A stretch of 64,000 bases of DNA, taken from positions 77,576,436 through 77,640,435 of the forward strand of contig OW388291.1 of assembly GCA_936450465.1 (NCBI GenBank), in the 5' to 3' direction. Under the pieces are notes generated by a model that was given only the letters and a program-made list of their open reading frames with translations, ran no database searches and was not told where the DNA came from. Below, piece after piece: positions 35,790-48,015 of the stretch. This stretch comes from Gibbula magus (Eukaryota; Mollusca; Gastropoda; Trochida; Trochidae). Position numbers and translations under genes: made by a program. The stretch's first letter is position 1, and every line of letters begins with the position of its first letter.

Positions 35790-38545
35790 AAATTAAGTGA
35801 GGCGCAACCTCCCGTCTGTACATGATATAATAACAAGCGAAGACGTCGCCGTAAGCAGTGGTGGAATTCACATCTTGACCAACTCTGGAAGGACTTATGT
35901 CGAGCAGAGCGGACTTGGACTAAGAGCCGTGGAGCAAATAAACATGTTTTTAAAAGTGTATATGTTCAGAAAAGGAAGACATTCGACAGACAAGTACAGA
36001 AGGCGAAACGTTTACACAATCAGAAGATGATTGAAGATCTAGACAATTTATGCAAACATGACAAGCACAATTTTTGGAAAGAGATAGGGAAAGTGGGAGT
36101 AGGATGGGAGCGAAAAAAGTGTTTACCCATGGAAGTGAGGTTAGAGGATGGAAGCTTAAGTTCTGATCGCAGCGTCGTTCTAGAATCGTGGAAGAACGCA
36201 TATTGTAATCTTTTAAACACTAACTCGGACGATTGGGACAGAGGTCAACTAGAGAATAGAGGCTTGGGTGATGAGATGTTAAATAGTGACATTAGCATGG
36301 AGGAGGTTAGAGCAGCCATAAGACAAGCAAAGAACGGAAAAGCCTCTGGGATAGACAATATACCTGTGGAAGTTCTTAAAAACAAAAACGCACTGTTGTT
36401 TTTGCACAGACTTTTTAACCTATGTTTTAAAACCGGTATAGTTCCTGATGTATGGTGCAAGAGCATTATCAATCCAATAACGAAGTCGTCTACAAGTGAC
36501 CCGAAAGATCCATTGTCATACAGAGGTATTACATTAGCATGTGCTTCATACAAACTGTATTGTGGGATTTTGAACTCCAGGCTTACAATGTTTAGTGAGG
36601 ACCATGAACTGATTAGCGATTACCAAAATGGTTTCCGACAGGGCAGATCTACAACAGAACACATCTGAAGCTTAACATCAATTATTGAAACACGGAAAAG
36701 CATGAAGAAGTCGACATATGTGGCATTCATTGACTTTCGTAAGGCCTATGATTGTATTGACAGGACTATTTTGTGGAGAAAACTTCTGGATGCTGATATA
36801 AAGGGGAAAATGTTTGACGCAATCCGCTCATTATACAGAAATGTTCAGTGTTCAGTACGTGTAAATGGGTCTTTTACACCATGGTTTGATGTCAAAAGTG
36901 GCTTGAAACAAGGATGTTTGCTCTCTCCATTGATGTTCAACTTTTTCATCAATGACCTTTTAACCTCTATTGTGGCCCTGGACCTAGGAATAACTATCAA
37001 CGATTCTAAAGTCGGAATTATGGCATATGCAGATGACATCATTCTTTTAGCTGAGTCTGAAATTGATCTTAACCGAATGTTGGACTGTCTAAACGCTTGG
37101 TGCCAGAATAACAAGATGAACATAAACAGCGAGAAGTCTAAGATCATGCATTTTAGAAACCCATCTGTCCCAAGAACTAACCAGGCATTTAAATGTGGCA
37201 CGGATTCGCTAGAGCTAGTGGAATGTTACAGCTACTTGGGATTGCTTTTATCGGAATTCCTAGACTACAATAGGATGGCAAAGTCTGCAGCAAGTTCAGC
37301 TAGTCGAGCACTTGGCCTACTCATCTCCAAGTACAAGTTCCTGGGAGACATGCAGTACAGCACTTACACAACGCTATTTGACACCATGGTCTGGTCAGTT
37401 CTCGACTATGGAGCTAGCATTTGGGGAACACGCCGATATTCATGTATAGACGCTGTGGAAAACAGAGCGAAGCGCTTCTTTCTTGGACTAAGAAGATTTG
37501 CTCCAAATGGTTCAGTGGGAGGAGACATGGGCTGGACTCCACCTATCGCCCGACAGTGGTGTGCTGTGAGTAGGCTGTACATGCGACTCAGAAATATGGA
37601 TAATCGACGTGCAAATTATCGGATTTGGCGATGGTCTGAACAGTGGGTTGTGAGGAGAAAACGGAATTGGATGTATCGTGTTAGACAGAAGTACACAGAT
37701 CTCGGGCTAAGTCACTATCTCGATCTGCAACACGTATACTGCCCTCGACATGTAGCTAGAACAGTGAAGAGTACTGTACAGCAGGAATATATTAATCAGT
37801 GGAAGAAGACAGTATCTCAGCCACAGAGTTCGTCAGGTCGAGGAGGAAACAAGCTAAGATTATACGCCCGCTTCAAGGACTCCTACACGACAGAACCATA
37901 TGTCACAGCTCCGATAACAAGATCACGCAGAAGCTCGCTTGTCAAATTTAGAAGCGGAGTCGCACCACTTAAGATAGAGACCGGCCGGTATAGTAACACG
38001 CCACTTGATGAAAGAACATGTTTTGTTTGTACAGGATCGGTTGAAGATGAATGCCATGTTCTGCTAAGATGTCCACTTTACGATGATATCCGCTATGATT
38101 TAATCAGACGCTGTGAAACTATGAGAGAAGACTTCTCTGGATGCCAGGATGTAGAGCGTGTTAGTTTTATTCTATCAAACCCTGTGATATGTCATTTAGC
38201 TGCCCAAACCTGCACTTCTATTTTAAAACGCAGAAAATGTTTCCTTTACAGCGTTTAGCTTTTTATACATAGAAGTATTTATATATATCTTACATTTTTG
38301 TGATACCTTTTTGTATTTTGTTCATACATGTATCTATCTAACCGTTTACAACTTGATTATATCTGTATATGTGTATATATTACTTTTAAATTATGTATTT
38401 TATGAATTATGTATTGTTGTCATAATAGTCTCTCATAACTCTTTATATAGAGTGGCTCATTGCATTTTTAAAACATATTTTATGTGTGTGTACATTGTCT
38501 GTAATTTTATCTTTTAATGTAATGAGGTGAGACTTAAATAAACTA

Positions 38546-38575
<30 letters not shown>
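35790..38575 (+). mobile_element. LINE 2, long copy truncated within ORF2
   Basis: Starts in the linker after the endonuclease and runs to the (CTGT)n tail at 38546-38575. The 3' UTR has the hairpin ACTCT-TTATAT-AGAGT at 38438-38453, followed by GGCTC, then GAGGTGAGAC and AATAAA. It is part of a 4.3-kb insertion block that separates relic psi-B7 from its promoter. Confidence 0.88.
36027..38258 (+). pseudogene. LINE 2 ORF2 reverse transcriptase with one in-frame TGA
   Basis: The frame is open from 36027 to 38258 except for TGA at 36666-36668. Before the stop: NGKASGIDNIP, YRGITLA and GFRQGRSTTEHI. After it, counting from 36702: FIDFRKAYD at residues 9-17, GLKQGCLLSPLMF near 68, AYADD at 108-112 with both aspartates, NINSEKSKIMHF near 144 and SYLGLLLSE near 176. 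A Cys/His cluster, CFVC...ECHVLLRC, lies near residues 440-458. Clade not assigned. Apart from the stop and the missing 5' end the copy looks nearly intact. Confidence 0.88.
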
Positions 38576-38576
<1 letters not shown>

Positions 38577-38579
38577 GAT

Positions 38580-39370
38580 ATATTGTTAAGGCAGTCAGTG
38601 GCTTACATAACCTAGTGCTAGATAGTAAATATACAGCTTGGTCAGTCAGATTGAGATGTAGAAAGGACGGGTCAGCAGAAGATACAGATTTGAGTAAAAA
38701 TTACATACAGTGAGAAAGTGAATTTCATCCTCTACACAATTACTGTTACAGAATTTACATAACCTTTGTTCAAGAGGTACTTAAGGACGGGAAAACCTAC
38801 CTTATTATATTTCTAAGGGAAGAGTGACACATCGTAAGGTTCCCCATCGTAATTTGCTGAGTATACTGAGGTGTGAACGCTGAATAGAAGCAGAAACATA
38901 AGATTCAGTATTTAGAAAATGTTTAAATAAGCGGTCCGCAACTTATTGCTTTTACACTGACCCCTATCATTCCAAAGTTGAAATAACCAATCCTGTCTAT
39001 CCTTATTCATTAAATAATTCCTAGCAGAAGTAAAATCGCTCTGAGAGATCACACAAATATCATTTATAGGTTATTGCCAAGACTGTATCAAAGAGTAAAC
39101 TGTATTATACCAGGACTTTCTGAAATTAAGAGACCATCTGCTAACGGCACTGAGGATTCTAAAATCATTGGCTAAATGTAGCCGACGCCAAAAACATAGA
39201 ATTTCAATATGTTGTTTTGTATGTGGGGAGGACCAACTCATATCGCCACGTACAGCTAGGTTTGGGGTCTTACTACCTACAGTTAAGAAAAAACGACATG
39301 CCTTATTTTGAACGGCGTTGATACAAGTGAACTGTCTAATACCCCAAACCGCTGAACCGTATGACAAACT
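38580..39370 (-). mobile_element. Old LINE 2-type fragment
   Basis: The minus strand at 39071-39367 encodes YGSAVWGIRQFTCINAVQNK and CRFFLTVGSKTPNLAVRGDM, aligning with the region after the YADD domain of LINE 2 (YGASIWGTRRYSCIDAVENR). The rest to 38580 is its degraded continuation. It lies tail-on to the long LINE 2. Confidence 0.7.
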
Positions 39371-39378
39371 TTCACATA

Positions 39379-39640
39379 TATAAATCTGTAAGTATTTCCT
39401 AACCTAATCGCATATAAATTATCTTTTGAAAAGTTTAAAAGGGGTTAATAAACCCACCTGTGTGATCCAGATAAGTCACCTGTAAAATGTTTACAGCTAA
39501 TACATAATCCGCTCAATCAACTAAACAAGATTTACTATACTGCTGATTCAGTTTTAATTAAAGTGTTTTGACAACTAATTGTGTTGAGGTTAATTAGTCT
39601 TGCTAACTCCCCCAAGTCCCCCGCCTGAGCTGCTTGCCTT
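39379..39640 (-). promoter_or_regulatory. Orphan promoter of relic psi-B7
   Basis: Aligns closely with 50715-50935. In minus orientation it holds a degraded TGCTAATTAAC (39589-39599, GACTAATTAAC), GTTGATTGAGCGGATTA (near 39510) and a TATA-like site (near 39405). No gene follows; the next homologous sequence is 4.3 kb away at 35065. Confidence 0.62.
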
Positions 39641-39866
39641 CTTTTAAATACACGCTGAATGACATATTTATGGATAAACTTAGTTTATATAGCTTTGTTA
39701 TGTATGTTATGTTGGGTATGGAAATAGGATTAAAAACGCCTATTCAAAAATAGTGTACAAATCTCTGTCAATAATTCAATTCATTTATTCCTTGAAATTT
39801 ACATTTCATCGGATTGGTATACAATAAATGAATACACACTTTAATTACACGTACATTATATATTTC

Positions 39867-40250
39867 TTATTTTAAAAGCGTTAACAAGGAATTTGCCAAG
39901 ATTACATAATTGGGTTGTATTGTGAAGAGTAAATAATTGAACAAGTTTATAAACAGAAGGATATTTCCAATGATATTACTTAATATGCTTTTGGCGTAAT
40001 TCTTTATATCTCGGACACTGCAGAATAAAATGAAATTCATCCTCAATATCAATTGTACACACTTTACATAATCTACCATTAACATGTATGTTATGGTATG
40101 ATTTAAACATATGTTATTCATGAAAAAGTTTACATGAATATGGATTGGCACAACAAGCCATTGGCTTATGTAAGTGCCGCTCCACAAAATATAACAAAAT
40201 ACAATCAATAATCAAGATCAATGTACAAAATGTGTAAATATTGGAAATAT
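39867..40250 (-). mobile_element. LINE C-terminal fragment with Cys/His cluster
   Basis: In one minus frame the sequence near 39990-40080 reads NGRLCKVCTIDIEDEFHFIL then QCPRYKELR, the zinc-knuckle-like end seen in the LINE at 20459-20701 (ENEYHFLLVCPLYNELRRKH). Frames are broken on both sides. Confidence 0.65.
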
Positions 40251-40589
40251 GCCTATCAAATTTATCGGCGTTTAAGTCATTACAACCCATCCTGGGGGCG
40301 AGCATGGATAATTTAACAGAATCTAGAACCAAAATTTTTATTAAAGAAAATATTTTTTGGTCTGTAAACGGGTTTTGAAGGAATTTACTGATTGTGAGTT
40401 GATAGTTTCGGTTGGTAAATTATTCCATAAAGGTATTGTATCTGGTAAAAACGAACGGGCATACGACTCTGTGTGGCAATGGATTGTGCGAATACTATCT
40501 GCATTTCTCAGATCAGATTGTAAGAATTTAGATCTGAAACGTGTTGTGGTATTAGATCAACTAGGTAATTTGGAGTGAGGTTATTATTC

Positions 40590-41400
40590 ATTTTGTAGAA
40601 TAAAGTTAGTTTCTTTATTTCTCTACGTTTTGCTTATGGTATGAAGTTAGTTTCTTTATATAATTTCTCATGGCTAGTTCCTCTCACAGCTCCACAGATC
40701 GTTCTTAGAGCATCTTATTGTAAATTTTGAAGTATCATAGATTGTTACTTAGTACAATTGTCCCATATATGACAACAGTAATCGAAATGTGGAAGTATAT
40801 AATAGCTTTACATGTATTCTAAGGTACTTCTTGTTAATCTATACTTGAGACTTCTAAGACAATTTACCGTAGGACCTACAATCTTTAATATTTCTTCAAT
40901 TTGTTTTTTCCAATAGCAATCTTTTCGGAGATATATACCTAAATGTTTATGGGAATCTACTACTGTTACTGGTGATCCTTTCATTTCTATGGGTGAAGAC
41001 ACAGAGGGGTTAATTTTGCGTGAGAATAATATTGTTTCAGTTTTTGTAGGATTAAAATTTACCTGCCACATGTCGGCCAGTCAGAAATAAGATTTAAATC
41101 ATTATTCACAATTCGTGTTGCATTGTCGGGATCTTCTACAACTATATACACTGATGTGTCATCAGCAAATCGTCGAATATTACTCTTGATGCCATCAACT
41201 ATGTCATGTATGTATACTTAGAATAGAAGTGGCCCTAAGACTGATCCCTGAGGGACCCCTGCTGATATATGTTTTAAGTCTGACGATTGACCATCTATAC
41301 TTTTTGTACTCTGCCTGTAAGATAACTACGAAACCATTCAAGCAAGTTATCACGTATTCCACAGGCTTCTAATTTGAATAGTATATGTTATATTATCTGC
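40590..41400 (-). mobile_element. CR1/Jockey-like reverse transcriptase fragment
   Basis: The minus strand reads GVPQGSVLGPLLFYVYIHD near 41220-41265, FADDTSVYIV near 41145-41175, WQVNFNPTKTETILFSRK near 41020-41070 and HKHLGIYL near 40940. QGSVLGPLLF and FADDT are typical of CR1, Jockey and L2-type elements and differ clearly from the two LINE families above. Confidence 0.75.
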
Positions 41401-41407
41401 CAGCAAT

Positions 41408-42660
41408 CTACGAGTTTGGTGTATAAAGTACATTTAGATGATAAAAATAGTTTACTTCTAACAAACTGACAAGCATGATCAAATAGACGTTCTTTAATAA
41501 CCTGTAACCCGATACTAGACAGAAAACATTTAACCTGATATGCCCAATTACTAACACCTTACTCAAATAGTTAATGATATTGAACATTCTTATATATTTT
41601 AACGGAATACGACCAAGCTCAGAATAAACCATAGCATTGCAAGTACTTGTCTTTACACCAAGCAAACGTTTACAGTAATCAAGATGTACCCGCTCACAGT
41701 TGTCTCCCTTATGTAAACCCCACACAGACGAAGCATAACTAACCACACTACCAATATAACTATCAAATAATGACAATAAACTTTCAGGATCTAAATGAAG
41801 GGATCTTGACGTAGAATACACACTAAAGGCAACCTTTCGTCCCTGATCAGACAACTGTTTTTCAGCAACATTAAACTTATTAAAATTAAAGACTGTACCT
41901 AAGTACATCAACTGATATTCCGTTATAAAACCAGCTTTTGCGACCACCTTTTCTAAAAACTAATTTTTTTGTTTTCTTGATGTTAACTTCAAGACGCCAC
42001 TTTTCAGAATATGTAAATAGGGAATATAATAGTCCCTGTAAACCCTCAAGGGCTCGGAGAATAAAGCAAGATCATCAGCTTACATGAGTAAAAACAAGCT
42101 CAGAGGGACAGAACCTCACCTTGTATTAAGCCTATTAAGACTATTCCTGAAGTAATTACTCCAACAACCATTTATACTTATTCAAATTCTAATATTAAAA
42201 TACATGGACTAAATAACTGACAATAATTTACCTCTTACGCCCAAATGAGATAATTTATACCATAACTTATACCTATCAATAGAGTCGAATGCTCTATTGA
42301 AATCTATAAATGCGCAATACATCTTTTTATTCGAATCAAAACTTTTATCAATTAAGGAATGGAGTGCAAATATGGCATCTACTGTACTAACATTTGACTG
42401 GAACCCAAACTGTGCATCTGTAATGACGTCGTTTACTGATGCCCATGATATGAGTCTCTGGTTGATGATCGATGTAAACAGTTTGGCAAAACAGCTAACC
42501 AAACTAATTCCTCGATAGTTATTGGGGGTCTTTTTCATCCCCCTTCTTAAACACGGTTGACAGTACAGAGTTGAACCTATAATAGTGTGCTGAAATCACA
42601 CTTCATGTCCTCTTCCTGGTTTGGGGTTTTTGATGCTATATTACTGAAGTGTTCATAAAA
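41408..42660 (-). mobile_element. LINE reverse transcriptase fragment, broken
   Basis: The minus strand encodes NNYRGISLVSCFAKLF, GFQSNVSTVDAIFALHSL and FIDFNRAFDSIDRYKLW (42209-42538), then in another frame YLGTVFNFN, YIGSVVSYASSVWGLHKG and the region to 41408. The part with the YADD box is damaged. Resembles family 1 more than LINE 2. Confidence 0.72.
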
Positions 42661-42739
42661 TTCACCTAATGTCACTTTATTAATTTAACTTTTCTTCTTT
42701 GCAAAGAGTATGTAGAACTTTTTAGGGTTATTCTTTCTT

Positions 42740-43364
42740 AAAATGTCTAATCTATGTCTCTCATTGCGTAAATATATATTCTTATATTTCTTCTCCGTTT
42801 TCTTGTATATGCGTTTTTTGTTATGTAAAATAACATGATGTTCCGTGGTCTCCTTGATATTGAAAACACTAAATTCTCTCTCATCGATCTGCTTTGTATA
42901 TCTAAAATATCCTCATTCAACTTCTGGTTGATCGGCATTGTTGACTCCATCGTTTTCTTGAGATCATTGATATCTCTATCTAGTCTTCTGAAGTGTTCTT
43001 CTGTCTTTACTTTACTTTCGTCCCAGAGATCACGTATCAATTGTTATGCTTCATTTCATGAGACATTTGACCCATAGAATATTCTAGATGATCTAGTTTC
43101 TGTAATATTTTAACAATTCATTAATTTGTAACTAAATACCTTGTGCCCAGGGTGGTCATCGTGAGGGTGGCCTAGATGATTTGCATGGCCTGTCGGACTA
43201 GGGTGAGTAAAAGCAGAGCTCGTAGTACTGGGTTGATTTTGCCGGGTGTCATAATGATGATGATGATGATTACCGTGAATGTTCATGTTTTGATGTGGGG
43301 CCGGAGTATTCATCTCGTATTGAAGTGAGCCGGGCTGTGAGTGTTGTGGGTTGCCCAACGCCAT
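42740..43364 (-). mobile_element. Possible LINE ORF1 fragment
   Basis: A frame at 43110-43364 begins MALGNPQHSQPGSLQYEM and is rich in His, Pro and Gln (a run of five His). A second frame (42747-43040) is a coiled-coil-like stretch ending SMRENLVFS. Coiled coil followed by a RENLVF-type motif is the pattern of LINE ORF1 proteins. Stops separate the two parts. Confidence 0.5.
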
Positions 43365-43385
43365 ATCTTAATTTTCTTCTTCTTT

Positions 43386-43520
43386 AATAAACAAATAATT
43401 ATCCACTGGTATATTTGTTCTTGGTTTTTTGGGGTTTTTTTTATAAAAGCTACGAACATTGTTTCAACTTGAATTCGCTTATCTTACCATAAAAAGTCAG
43501 AAGATTTATATTATTTTTAA
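43386..43520. other. Paralogous empty site for the MITE at 51023
   Basis: CCACTGGTATATTTGTTC at about 43398-43415 matches both flanks of the MITE at 51023-51535 joined at a single TA. The following 110 bases align with 51541-51660. Confidence 0.8.
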
Positions 43521-43539
43521 ATAAAATAATCGAAGGAGG

Positions 43540-43744
43540 AGAATGTCATTGTGAAAGAAGAGGCAGGTTTCCGTAAAGGTTTTCAAACTATTGACAATAT
43601 ATTTGTTATAAATACTCTTATTACGAAATATTGGGGGAGGGGGGGGATGAGGGATCCCATGTTGTTTTCTCTATTCATCAGCGATCTTGTCGAGCATATG
43701 GCTAATGAGCAAGATTTTGAATTATGTCAGGGCGGTATGTATAT
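43540..43744 (+). mobile_element. LINE RT fragment with internal deletion
   Basis: The frame EAGFRKGFQTIDNIF continues to LITKYW and then jumps to RDPMLFSLFISDLVEHM, so the part containing the first catalytic aspartate is missing. Family 1-like. Confidence 0.65.
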
Positions 43745-43990
43745 GATCTGTGATCTTTGTAAGCGGAGGGGCTTGTTATAGGGACTCCAAGGTGTAATTT
43801 TTGGGCGTCAGATAACCTTTTACCAATGAATGTTACTACAGTATGCCCAATTGTTTGAAATCAAGTATGTGATCTGTGATCTTTGTAAGCGGAGGGGCTT
43901 GTTATAGGGACTCCAAGGTGTAATTTTTGGGCGTCAGATAACCTTTTACCAATGAATGTTACTACAGTATGCCCAATTGTTTGAAATCAG
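43745..43990. repeat. Direct tandem duplication, 126-bp period
   Basis: GATCTGTGATCTTTGTAAGC begins at 43745 and again at 43871, and the two copies are almost identical to about 43988. Confidence 0.9.
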
Positions 43991-44034
43991 GTCATATTTT
44001 GGGTGTTTGACAATGCCGTTTTAGTCCTTAAAGA

Positions 44035-45489
44035 TTTGGAAATGTCGCATTCTCACTCCACTTGGTCGGAACACGGTCTTGAAATCATTGCTGTTACCAA
44101 AAATAACCCATGTCTGTACATCTATTCCATCCCCATCAGATAATGTTTTGCAAGCTTTTCAATCAAAATGTTTTGATTTCATATGGAAAGGAAAACCCGA
44201 TAAAGTTAAACGTGATATTATTGTAGGTAGTATTCCAAACGGGGGCATTAAAGTTCCACAAATAAAACACTACATGGCTGCACAAAAAATAGCATGGTTA
44301 AAACGTTTTTACAACACAGCTAACAAAACAACCTACTTTGTTTTTAATAATGAAATATTACCAACAAATATATTAGAGATGGATTCCAGTTATATAAAGG
44401 AGCTTGTTGTTCCAAAGGTAACTAACATGTTTTGGAAAGATACATTACTAGCATGGAGTATGTATTTATCAAAATGTAAATCTATAAAAAGGGATATATA
44501 TTCCCAATTTATTTGGTATAATGATAACATAAAAATTAATAAGGAATCCGTTTTTTATAAAAAGATGTACTCAGCTGGTGTAAAAATTTGTGAGTGACCT
44601 GGTGAATGATAAAGGCATTTTGTTATCATATGAACAATTTATAAATATTTATAAAGTAAAATGTGATCCGGTGACCTTCTTAGGGCTCAAAAATGCAGTT
44701 AAGGAGTACATGAATACGTTTGAAAACGAGGAGGGTCATATACCAGAAATTCCCATAATGCCCTACAATCACCGTCAACTTCGGGCTGATCTTAAAGGAT
44801 CAAAACATTATTACGACATCCTACTAGACAATTCCTTTAAAAAACTTAAATATCATCAGAAATGGGAAGAGATTTTGAACGAAACTTACTCTGATTCTGA
44901 GTGGAGAACAATTAATGAAATGCCTTTCAGATGTACCGAATGTACCGAATTGCGGTGGTTTCAATATAGACTTATACATAGAATTTTACCTGTATATTCA
45001 TATCTCTACAAAATCAAATACATTGACTCTCCTATGTGCCTTTTCTGTAAAGATGGCATTTGTGATATTGATCATTTATTTTGGGAGTGCTCACATATAA
45101 ACTCTCTTTGGAAAGATATCCAACAGTGGATAAATTCAAATGCACATTTAAAAATAATATTCACCAAGAAAACTATTTTACTTGGATATCTAGCCAAAAA
45201 CAATGACCCTCTAAATGTAATTATTCTTGTAACCAAGAAACTTATCTTGAATTGTCATAATAAAAACTCTAATCTCACTATGGATAGAATCCAAAGAGAG
45301 TTATCACACTATTATGATATAACAAAGGCTATAGCTTATTCCTCATGTCAGCACGACAAATTTGTGAAACGCACGTGTTACACGGAGGGTCTCGACAGTT
45401 TGAAATTCCATCCGTGTAACACGTGCGTTTGTTGTGGTCGTGAAATGGACCAACGAGAGAAGAGGTCGCCTTCCGTGCGAAACAGTTGA
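44035..45489 (+). pseudogene. L1/Tx1-like LINE ORF2 C-terminal part, frameshifted
   Basis: From about 44040 the frame reads CRILTPLGRNTVLKSLLLPK, then FDFIWKGKPDKVKRDIIVG and GGIKVPQI, the pattern downstream of the RT domain in Tx1-type L1 elements. A 4-base insertion near 44592 shifts the frame. The second part (44590-45489) contains LRWFQYRLIHRILPVYSYLY and the zinc-knuckle-like MCLFCKDGICDIDHLFWECS. RT catalytic motifs are absent, so this is a 5'-truncated copy. It is a third LINE lineage in the window. Confidence 0.8.
45367..45430. repeat. Perfect 20-bp inverted repeat containing CACGTG
   Basis: The arms AAACGCACGTGTTACACGGA (45367-45386) and its exact complement (45411-45430) flank a 24-base loop. 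It lies at the 3' part of the Tx1-like frame, just before its end. Confidence 0.92.
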
Positions 45490-45747
45490 CCTAGATACGT
45501 CACTGCCGTCTTATCGAAACGCCGTAATTGTTGCCTGGCGTAATTTAAATGATGTAGCTCTAATTGAGGAGGTGACATAGAGGTAAGACCGATGTTGTTG
45601 ATAGATAATGCATTAGGGAACACTTGTTCGGCGACAATTACCGATGTCATCTAATGGTAACGTTTAAACAACATTTATATCGGAGTTCAAAATTCCGGTT
45701 GATAAGCCTTGTTATATATATAGTGTATTACCTATATCTACCTTTAT

Positions 45748-46320
45748 CTAATTTTCCTCCCCAGCCTGTGAGTAAGGGCTGCTACTGTGCCCACGGGAAA
45801 CACGCTCATCCTGACCGTCATCAAAGGTATCACGTGACTGAAATCGACAAGTGATTGGCAGGTGTTCTGAATCTGACCTAGATATGATATCAAACTGGGT
45901 ACACAATGTAAACAAACACGTTGGTGACACAATATAGTCGACTACACTTGTACCATTAGCATTTATGAATGTAAAGTCACCTTTCCCTTCATCGGTGCCA
46001 CAACGACCATTCATTATGTTGAGATTCAAGGCACTACATAAATTAAGAAGCGTTCTACCAAAACTATTCACTGTTCTGCCACACGAGTGGCGCGTTGTAT
46101 TCATATGGTCACCAAGATCAGAGAAATCTACAATTCCAAGTCTCTCTGCTATGTCATCGTTTACAGAGTCTACATCAGTTCCGGTCCTCGCGTTGAAGTC
46201 CCCTCCGGCAAGAATAAACAGATCACCATATGAATGTAGAACATCAAGGAGTGTCTCTAAAAATAAGCTTATTCCACAATTTTACAACGTGTCTTCCAAA
46301 CAGATTGCTTTAAAGGTCTT
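45748..46320 (-). mobile_element. LINE endonuclease domain fragment
   Basis: The minus strand encodes GGDFNARTGTDVDSVNDDIA (about 46140-46210), then CGRTVNSFGRTLLNLC and DSEHLPITCRF (near 45830). The GDFNAR and S(D)xHLPI motifs identify the C-terminal half of an apurinic-type LINE endonuclease. It does not continue into an RT domain here. It lies where the gene body of a type B copy would be expected next to the promoter remnant at 46470. Confidence 0.8.
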
Positions 46321-46330
46321 GGTTTGTTAA

Positions 46331-46370
46331 TAAATGAAGTAAATGAAGTAAATGAAGTAAATGAAGTAAA
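46331..46370. repeat. 9-bp tandem repeat (AAATGAAGT)n
   Basis: Four to five units. The flanks (ACAACGTGTCTTCCAAACAG at 46281-46302 and again near 46413) are also a direct duplication. Confidence 0.85.
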
Positions 46371-46469
46371 TCCTATATCAGAAGATCCCTCCATATCTAT
46401 TTCAACAGAATACAACGTGTCTTCCAAACAGATTGCCTTGGTTTGTTTGATTCAATGATGTAAATGAAA

Positions 46470-46760
46470 CGTTCAGGTTTTTTTATAGGTCCCTCTATTT
46501 TCTTAAATTCGCCTATGAATTACATAAATAGGTTGGAAAACTGAGAAAATCTGAGCAATCAATCAATCAAATTTCTTTTTAAAAACATGTATTTAATTGT
46601 GTATGGTAATTGTGTGTTAATACATGTAGAAATCAAGCCCCAAAGTTTTAATTAGCTTATCAAATGATTAACACACAACTATGATATAAGATAACATTGT
46701 GTTGTTGCAAATGTGCGAGGTCCAGTTAATGAGCGCTACTATTTCATGTTTAAATACTTG
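46470..46760 (-). promoter_or_regulatory. Orphan type B promoter beside A6
   Basis: TAGGTCCCTCTATTTTCTTAAA, GGTTGGAAAACTGAGAAAAT and GAGCAATCAATC match the B1-B5 promoter region, and the TGCTAATTAAC block survives as CGCTCATTAAC (complement of 46725-46735). No type B coding sequence remains to the left. A6 has thus lost its divergent partner. Confidence 0.65.
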
Positions 46761-46859
46761 GAAGGAGATTGAATTTTGTAGACAAGTAATTGTAATGAAA
46801 AAAATCTTTTTGAGGAGTGGTGTGAGAAGTCTGTTCAACGCGTCCATAATAAAATTCTT

Positions 46860-47720
46860 TCCCTGTCCAAACTATTAATTCACATGGGAATTTGTTAAAT
46901 TCTGTTCCAATCTGTATCAAATAAAAAAGTGAAGACTGTGAAACAATAGTTATGTTAGGAAAATATTATAAAATGACTATTATGATAAAATTTCAATCAA
47001 TAATTTTCATAATCTTGTGTATTGCAAACGTATTTTATATCTTTTGTCATATTCTTTTTATCAATATATTGAGGAATTACCTACCCTACATGTACATGGA
47101 TGTAATTTTAAATTTGTGTTAACGAAAGTCTGTCTTAATTAAGAAACCAGTTACATCATAAAGGAGGTAGTATGTCAGAATATATGCAGGTTTCACATCG
47201 TCAGCCTTTAGCCATTGACTTTAAGTTTCTCAAGTTCAATACATACAATATTTTAAGTATATATTTCAAGAGTATATGATGTCTTTCGCATTGGTAATCA
47301 TTTGCGATTTGAGGATATTTTCTTTGAAATAGTTTTTTTGCAAATAAGAATGGAACGCCTCTGCTAACAAGTTGCTATGTGATTCAATCATATGTAATTT
47401 GTTAAATTCTATTCCCATCTGTTTCAAATAAAAAATATGTATAAAGATGAAGAAACGGTAATTATGTTTTGCGTTTAAGCTTTGTTCAAAGAAACATTTA
47501 TATATTTAATAATTACTTCATCAGAAGATATCACAAAATTACAGTTGTGACGAAATTTTAATCAATAACCATAACCGTTTGTATTGCAGTTGTATTTCAA
47601 ACTTCTTTTCATATTCTTTTATCAATATATTCAGGAATTACCTACCCTTCATGTATGTCATCTTCTATTGGAGTAGAAGATCTGTTTAATTATGATATCA
47701 GTTACATCATAAAGGGGAAA
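46860..47720. repeat. Diverged tandem duplication upstream of A6
   Basis: The stretch from AATTTGTTAAATTCTGTTCCAA (46888) through GAGGAATTACCTACCC (47080) to TACATCATAAAGG is repeated from 47398 to about 47720 with many differences. Both parts match the B-A spacers elsewhere (near 4900-5070). Confidence 0.65.
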
Positions 47721-48015
47721 TATTCTTGAATATATGCAGTATTACAAATTCTGCTATATGTTATTGACTTTAAGCTTCTCGATTTAAATACATACATTCT
47801 TTTTAGTATGTATTTGGAGAGTATGTGAATTCTTTCGCAATGGTTATCATTTGCGATTTGTGGATATTTTCATGGAAATACAAATGTAGTGAAAATAAGA
47901 AAGGAAAGTCTGTTTTAACAAGTTGCTATGTGTTTAACAGATTATGGACCACGTGTTTGCGTGCGCTATTTAATGCAGATTAGTACTAGCTTATACACCT
48001 TCAAAAAGATAGCAC

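Larger units (their letters stand above)
39710..43386 (-). mobile_element. Composite of old minus-strand LINE fragments
   Basis: Relative to the sister locus at 50935-51020, this 3.7-kb stretch is extra. It contains, from left to right, a LINE C-terminus, a CR1/Jockey-like RT piece, another RT piece and an ORF1-like piece, described separately. All read on the minus strand and all are broken. Confidence 0.7.
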
